Source: Glandiceps talaboti (Eukaryota > Hemichordata > Enteropneusta > Spengelidae). Taken from it: DNA of 64,000 nucleotides. The stretch lies in NCBI RefSeq assembly GCF_964340395.1, contig NC_135569.1, positions 5,952,540 through 6,016,539 on the forward strand. The letters are read 5' to 3'. Of the stretch, positions 57,546-64,000 are shown in pieces. The stretch's first letter is position 1; every line of letters begins with the position of its first letter. The notes below the pieces were generated by a model. The model saw nothing but the letters and a program-made list of their open reading frames with translations, was not told where the DNA came from and did no database searches. A program made the translations under genes and the position numbers.

Positions 57546-57552
57546 AACAGAT
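57318..57552 (+). repeat. CA / CATA / CAGA compound microsatellite
   Basis: CGCA, CA, CATA, CA, CATA and CAGA blocks in sequence, about 235 bp. It lies next to the LINE 3' fragment. Confidence 0.98.
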
Positions 57553-58009
57553 GCATAGTTAGATGCCATGAAAACAAGCGGTTCGCTATATACCTTACTC
57601 CAAGGTTTACATTTTACTGAAAACATTGACGTGCGTAATTTACCGCCAAATTGTGTATAATAATAGTACGACACACGTGTGTACGACGTATTACATAATC
57701 ATTAAATCAGTGTCACACTGGATGAGATAGCAATACCGTGGGCAATACAGCAAATAGTTTCTACAAAAAATACACATTTAAAACGATGTTCCCATAGAAA
57801 CGTGTATATACGTCATTCGATACCTTCGTGCTAGCATGGATATATTAGGTACGCCTGATTGCAAAATCAATTTTGGTTTGCTATCATACTATTACAGGAA
57901 AGAAAACCAGAATCACCATGTTTACATAAACGTGTTGTTATTTTGGTAACTTACAGAATAATAATCGCAGACGAGAGTCTATCCGTGGCTTTCAATCTGA
58001 AGGTTCACT

Positions 58010-58056
58010 CACCGCGCAGGTTCACTCACCGCGAAAGAGTGAACCTGCGCGATCAC
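58010..58056. repeat. 13-bp inverted repeat plus short direct repeat
   Basis: GCGCAGGTTCACT and AGTGAACCTGCGC face each other across 11 bases. The left arm overlaps a tandem repeat of GGTTCACTCACCGCG. Confidence 0.85.
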
Positions 58057-58775
58057 AGAAACAAGTGTAATTTTACCCCTTTCATATATAGATGGCTAAA
58101 TTAATACGTCAATATTAACGATATTATTGACATTTTATTGTATTCTGATAGAAATATTCTGAGACATAACTCGGGAAATAAATGCCTGTGGCTGTTACAT
58201 ACTAGTATACTATTACATATGTATAGCCCCACAACCTAACAATCGGTTAGTATACTATGGCTGTATTAGGAGAGCTAGATATGTAAATCCATGGTCAGAT
58301 ATTGAAGCCACAGGGGCACGTATTATTGCTTAGATTGCCCTTTTCTTAGGAAACTATCGTACGAATTCTGCTGCTACAAATGTATCAATCTCTATACTAT
58401 ACTGGTAGAAAAACTCTTTTCGCCTTACAGGTAGGAATAAATAGTCAAAAAGTTGTTATATTTAGTCTGTAGACCTGGAAAATAACAAAATATTACTCGC
58501 CCCTACGATTGAAGGTCACAGCTTACGTACAATAAAAAGATACCCCTTGTTCCGTGATCGATATCCCCCCCCCCCAATTGCGATTCAAAATGTCAAATAA
58601 CGTTATGTCAGTGCTTTCGTTGACATCGGACTGACTTTGGATTCGATTATCAGATTTAACAGACTTGTACGGGACTAGTGTGAGTATACTGGTGAATACT
58701 ATTACAATGAAATATACTTATATTACTGTAGGTAGACAGTTTCAGATCTGACCACTTTTCTAAAAGTAAAAGGGA

Positions 58776-58778
<3 letters not shown>

Positions 58779-58868
<90 letters not shown>

Positions 58869-58895
58869 CTCTCGCTCTCGCTCTCGCTCTCTCTC
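58779..58895 (+). repeat. CT dinucleotide microsatellite
   Basis: About 85 bp of pure CT, then CTCTCG-interrupted CT. Confidence 0.98.
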
Positions 58896-59409
58896 CTTCT
58901 CAGGTTGGTCAGCATACTGTTTTTTTCAGTGGATGTAAAAATTTCACAGAATTGACGAATACTTACATACCAGACAAGAAATATTGATATTTCTTTCATG
59001 TTCAGTTTTTGATGATAACGTAATCTACTTTTTGACGGGCGAATCTTTTTACTAATTCAATTCCATTAACTGATTGTCACTCGTCTCACTCGTGAAATAA
59101 TATTCGTTGTTGACGTCATTATAGCCTTGAGAGATGGCTAATAGTAAACGGATAATGATATCATGATATCAACACCCTCATCTTCAAGGACCACGTTTCA
59201 ATCCCAGGACATCGAATTAGTGGGTAGTTAGCTTTGTAAACAGTCGCTAATCCGCTAAGATTAATTCTCATGACAATGTCCATAGACCGATTACAATTTT
59301 TTATCCAAAAACACCATAGGTTTATGGTACAACATGATGGGAATTGAATATATGCCTGCGCTCTCAGCTAAGTACAGTCGAAAACATCACTGTCATGTAT
59401 ATAGTCACT

Positions 59410-59557
59410 CAACACAACACAAAACAACACAACACAACACAACACAACACAAAACAACACAACACAACACAACGCAACACAACGCAACACAACACAACAC
59501 AACGCAACACAACGCAACGCAACGCAACGCAACGCAACGCAACGCAACGCAACGCAA
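59410..59557 (+). repeat. AACAC to AACGC pentanucleotide repeat
   Basis: About 30 pentamers. The left half is AACAC (with a few AAAAC), the middle mixed, and the right half pure AACGC, so a variant has spread from one end. Confidence 0.97.
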
Positions 59558-60104
59558 TTCCTTCATGTTGTTTTCTAATATATCTTGATGTGTATTTTGC
59601 CAGCTAGGATGCCAGTCTTTGTTGGGTATTTCTTGCATTACCCTCAGAAAAAACAATGTTGTGTGGTTGGAGTTGACGGTCGTATATCTGTTTTGTAGGC
59701 AGAGTTGCCTTGGAATGTTGGTTATTCGAGTAGACTCTGTACAGTGGTCTGGGAGGCTTTGTATCAGGGTGGGGTTTCCTGAAAAAACGGAGTGGTATTA
59801 TTTCAAGAACCTGAGATTATTTTCCTTAGCAACAATTTCTTGAAAGATAGAACCAAGCAATAACAAGGTGTATTAGCGTCATAGATTGTCTTTAAAGTAG
59901 AATTCGAAAAAGCTGTCCGGCTCCCGCAGACCTAGGGACTATGTGAGAAAGTCTCCCCTGAATGATCTAGATACCGTGAAAGTAGTGAGCTCTTGCCATA
60001 ACAACAGGCGACAGAACAATATTAACGTCCAAAATGATTAGTAACAACAACATGAAGTCCACCACAAAATTCAACTATTACTTCTATTCTTTATTTCGAT
60101 AAGA

Positions 60105-60292
60105 CGGTGGACCGTTCCCGGAGGTACTGCAATACCAGGTCGATCCGTGGCCAGGACGGAGCAAGCTCCTATTCCATAGCCCGATTCCAAAAATCAGTTT
60201 AATATCGAGCTGCTCGATGAGCAGCGTATCAGATATTAAGCTGATAAGAACAGATACTACACATGATCTTAGCCAAAAGGCCGAGAAGCGAT
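60105..60292 (-). ncRNA. U2: U2 spliceosomal snRNA
   Basis: The minus strand starts ATCGCTTCTCGGCCTTTTGG, the invariant U2 5' end, and continues with the branch-point recognition region GTGTAGTATCTGTTC. Stem-loop IIa (GCTGCTC-atc-GAGCAGC) is perfectly paired, although its bases differ from vertebrate U2. The Sm site is GATTTTTGG. The 3' half contains GGAATAGGAGCTTGCTCCG and GACCTGGTATTGCAGTACC, and the gene ends near GGTCCACCG. The length of about 188 nt matches the family. No disabling change was seen, so it looks functional. Downstream, AAAGAATAGA at about 60092-60083 resembles the 3' box used for snRNA 3' processing. I could not define the upstream proximal sequence element. Confidence 0.97.
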
Positions 60293-61240
60293 AACGATGC
60301 AAGGTACTCTGGGGTGGCCCTATTGCGGTTTCAGGTAAGGCAAGGCAAAGGGAGACACATTCTCGATCTTTTCTTGGCAAAGTGTAATTAAATATCTGGG
60401 AAATAATCTGCACTTTTTCCGACAATGTAAATGACTGTAGCATATATGTATCTCAATGTTTAATACTACGTAAAATGCAGAAAACAAAATCCAGTGAAAG
60501 TAACGCCAAGGTACTGTATGTCATTTCTGGATGACCAGTAACCATGGCATTGTTTGCCAGAAAGAATACAGAGTGATATGCAAATGTAATTTGCCAGATT
60601 GACAGCTTGGTACATCCGGGCATCTGCTACCTTTAGAACGCGTGACAATTTTATGTAGTGTTAGACATTCATCAGTATATTTGTGTACCTGTTTTTGAGT
60701 TGTATTGTGAAGTCCAAAAATGGAGAATTAAGTGACATTTGATAAGAAATAGAAGTGAAATTTTTTTCTTCTATATTAAGGATTTCTCATGTGTATTATC
60801 GTAAATACAATCTGTGGAGATCAAAGTCCCCTGAGGTTCACCGTACCATGGAAGTATAACCCACTTCCATGACCGTACCAACTAGTGGTTTGAAACGGTT
60901 GTCATCACATTCATACACAAGTTCTCATCTTCCACTTTTGATTGAGAAACAGACAGGTTTCAAACAAATCACTTGTCCTTCTTCAGTGTCTAACTGGATC
61001 TGACACAATGATCCAAATTTTGCTGGAGGTGTTGAGTAAATTAGAGGTGTGAAAAGGTTGGCTTCAATATATGTAAATACAGGTTTTTCAATCAAAAGTG
61101 GAAAAAGAGCCAGGACTTGAGTATGAATCTTTGTGCTTCCATGATGAACATACACAGTGTTATAGTCACCAAAGACTTCATGGAAGAAGAGAATACGTAT
61201 AGTGTGACATTTTATGATCAGTAGGCCATATAATCCTTAC

Positions 61241-61450
61241 CCAGCTAAAATGATGTAGGCTTGGTGTTTCACTCATGTGACATGACATTTATTACACACC
61301 CTAAGACAACTTCTAATGCAAAAGAAAATCTCACGATTACACAGGTGCCATGCATAGTGTGGGATGTAGAGAAGTAGTCAAGTTGAAATGTTGATTATCA
61401 GTTACAAAATAAACAATTGCAGCCATCAAGTCCACGTGTAATGTTTTCAT
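61241..61450 (-). mobile_element. MITE family A, truncated copy 3
   Basis: Starts with the family A terminus AGCTAAAATGATGTAGGCTT, followed by interior sequence in reverse order to the other two copies. It stops near 61450 without the second terminal repeat. Confidence 0.75.
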
Positions 61451-64000
61451 TAGACGCCTTGATATCTAAATTATCGGACGTAGCATAGTCACCATTACGT
61501 GTTTCTTTGCTCGTCTATCTAAATGCGTTGCCATGGTTTTATATAAATGCGTTGCAATGGTTTTATATAAGGAAAATGGCATCGTATTAATGTGTATGAG
61601 GATCAACAGATTGCAACCAATCACGATTTCCTGGTCGTGTGCAAAGTGATTACTCTCAATCTTTAAGTGTTCGCTCTTGAATTTTGACAGTCACAAAGAG
61701 CTGAACATTAATTTCACAGTACCTAGAAGACACTCCTTTGTCTAATACAGTGACCACCGTCGTTGACATTTTAAAAATCTGATGAATACATTCTCTGATA
61801 TTTTCATCAGCTAGAGTATCTTTTATTCATATTTTCTGTCCTGAGGTGAACTAAACATTTCATTTTATACTGGTTTACTGAGGTTAAACAAGTACTTCCA
61901 TGATGCCAGTATACATGACGTTCATATGCTGGTAGTAGTGACACAGCTATTTCTGGCCAGCTGGACCGTGAACTAAGTATTATAGCAGGCGTGTACAATT
62001 GCTACGAAATATGAAATGTATAGAGATAGTGGGGCTATTAAAATGTACGTAAACTATACAAAATCATTGAGTAAATGATATTATACAATCAAAAACAATT
62101 AATTAAAACATAAAATTTGCAACCACGGTGCCCCCCCCCCAAAAAAAAAAAAAAAAAAAAAATTGTATATGAAGACTTTAACAAAACAATATTAAACTGG
62201 ACAACTGAGTATGTTGCCATTAACTATTGCGAACGATATGTTGAATTTAAACTTCGAATTCAAACTCAAACTTCGTCAATTGTATGAAAATGTGTGTTTA
62301 CTACAGTACTGTCTATACTATACTGTGTTCATTGTCAGGGTAGAATGATAAATATTTGATATGCGGGCGGATACGCCGGCCAAATATATACGGTGTCAAA
62401 AATCTGAAGCAGCGCCCTCTGACACAGGTCTGTGAAACTAGCTCGACGATGATTCTTCTTTCACCTGGGATAGGGCATTGTGGATGGGGCACTACAATAT
62501 ACACGCATGTATACTGATCAACCGAGTTCACCAAGAGGATGGTGAAATCTGCAGCCTTCAAGGCGATAACAAATTTGCATTTGCGGACTATCAGCAATCA
62601 AATCATGTTGGTACTGAGTGTAGCATTACACCTTCTTGATCAAACTAACCACGACCTCCTGTACAGTTGCCGTAAAAAGTCATGTACTGTGGTTTTAATA
62701 TAGTCATGATGAACGCATGGAATACGGCACTATACGAATAATTTTGTTTGACCTCTTCTTTCAACACGGTGTAAAGCTGAACTGAGCAGAGGATGTGTAA
62801 AGTGTTAACTGTAAATTACAAACGTGCTGAGTATGCGACAAAATTCCACCCTTGGCTTTAATTTACCCACGGTGATCTCTTCCCTGGGGGCTTTAGCCAA
62901 TCAAAAGAGCACGGTACTGCGTCTCGTACTACCCCTGGACAGATATGGTGATTGTGTGGGTCACAGGTAGGGTAAAAGTTGGGTAGAGGGGGGTAAATTA
63001 GACTTGCCGTGTAGTGATGAATTATACAACATGGCTTCTTATTTCGTAGGTCCTAGCCCGAATGTCTAAATTTATATCTCCGTCATTTACTTCAGTTCAA
63101 ATACGGTCTTTGTAACAAAAAAAAATATGTATGTGAGTAAGCACTGAGTGAATATAAACAAAATGTGCATTGAGTGAGCCAAACATATACTGAGCCAAAT
63201 ATTCACAATATTGTCTCTATCATTGTATTCGATTAAACATGTCAGCCAAAGGGAATGGGAAAGTCAATACAGAGTAAACGTTTTTTCGTTATCCCAACGA
63301 TACTAAAAAGTTGAACCACGTCATGACTAAACATCCAAGACTCTTTTCAAAATTTAATTGTTTCAAGGGCCTTCTGTTGAAGGCGTGATATATTGTATCA
63401 TAGACCATCCACTCAGTTGGTGGAGGGTCTATAATTGTGTATGTACCATGGAGGTATAAAAATAGATTTTTTTTACCTCCATGTATGTACAAACACAGAC
63501 AACTAACTGTGTTAGTTGTCTGTGGTACAAACCTAATGTATTAATAATAATAATATTTATTTCTTATCGGGCGCATTACATTAAAACAATCTCAATGCGC
63601 TGAACAAAAGTATAAAATTATTTTAAAAGGTACATACACACAAGTATAAACATGATTATTTACTATATTAATTACTTTTATGTCACATTGTGCAAGTTAT
63701 GGGTTCTACTATTGTAATGGATGTAGTCTGATTTTTTTTCTTTCAACAGTGTTATCTGTATATATTGTACACTGATTGTAGTGACTTGTAAGCCTGTTGG
63801 GCTGGGTAATTCCTTGTTTCAACTTGTTTTTGTTACTGTTATGTTATGTGATTACACGTCACTCTAACATACTACTACTAACTATCTCATTTCATTGTTT
63901 ACTTCGTGGCAGTAGTAGTCTAGTTCCTATACAGTATCGCTACCATTTATCTCAGACCACTACTACTCGTTAGTGGTCTGAGCATTTACGCATCCACTCA
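61451..64000. other. intergenic, no gene recognised
   Basis: Contains a 28-bp tandem duplication at about 61515-61570 (AAATGCGTTGCCATGGTTTT unit), a C/A homopolymer run at 62132-62162, and a family fragment at 63905-63985 with an inverted CAGACCACTA/TAGTGGTCTG. Confidence 0.6.
63440..63526. repeat. two adjacent hairpins
   Basis: CATGGAGGTA/TACCTCCATG flanks a T-rich centre. It is followed directly by CACAGACAACTAAC-TGT-GTTAGTTGTCTGTG, a 14-bp perfect stem. Confidence 0.8.

Larger units (their letters stand above)
57560..60104. other. intergenic with simple repeats
   Basis: Apart from the CT and AACAC/AACGC repeats and the 58010 hairpin, nothing is recognised. The U2 3' flank is at the right edge. 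Confidence 0.6.

Noticed and set aside
57227-57674. Several frames of Met-Tyr-Val-Cys and His-Thr repeats
   Set aside because: CA/CATA/CAGA microsatellite artefacts.
60084-60443. 119-codon minus-strand frame
   Set aside because: It overlaps the U2 snRNA gene on the same strand; the RNA explains the sequence.

Overview
The window is AT-rich, intron-containing animal DNA, crowded with microsatellites, short inverted-repeat elements and minisatellites. It is best read as an invertebrate bilaterian. The linker histone is not vertebrate-like, and the zinc-finger gene is an ortholog of vertebrate PRDM2/RIZ, so a hemichordate, cephalochordate or lophotrochozoan would all fit. I could not place the species.

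Only three genes are well supported. (1) A PRDM2 (RIZ) ortholog lies on the minus strand from about 19.7 kb down to 9.24 kb. I rebuilt six exons with matching splice phases: a 36-nt microexon, three PR-domain exons, an exon carrying the end of the PR domain plus a long acidic run, and a 6-kb terminal exon with twelve zinc fingers. The open frame is 2,334 codons long; the start codon lies in an upstream exon that I could not locate securely. The C-terminal end carries a 27-bp coding minisatellite of about 24 nine-residue units, most of them holding an S-P-x-K cyclin-dependent kinase site. (2) An intronless linker histone H1 gene (minus, 55344-55877) has a perfect 3' histone stem-loop, a purine-rich downstream element and an H1-type AAACACA promoter box. 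(3) A U2 spliceosomal snRNA gene (minus, 60105-60292) appears intact and lies about 4.2 kb from H1.

Layout: 1-9.2 kb holds repeats, a LINE 3' fragment and the PRDM2 3' flank. 9.2-19.7 kb is PRDM2, with transposon copies and a GATA/GACA microsatellite in its introns. 19.7-45 kb is a gene desert built of degenerate tandem arrays (25.0-26.7, 27.4-27.8, 37.2-38.6, 38.9-40.2 and 40.8-41.7 kb) and several MITE-like families (A to F below). 45.2-47.7 kb is richer in CpG and promoter-like, with a possible first exon at 46238. 48-54 kb holds more arrays (49.7-50.5 and 52.4-52.9 kb). 55-61 kb has H1, a LINE 3' end with a (TAAA)n tail, long simple repeats and U2. 61-64 kb has repeat fragments only.

The genes do not form an operon or pathway. 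All three concern chromatin or RNA processing in the nucleus, but this may be coincidence. I saw no clear new enzymatic system. The most unusual signals are the phospho-site array in PRDM2, a perfect 30-bp hairpin at 54954-55018, and a 43-bp satellite that seems to have expanded from inside an interspersed repeat.
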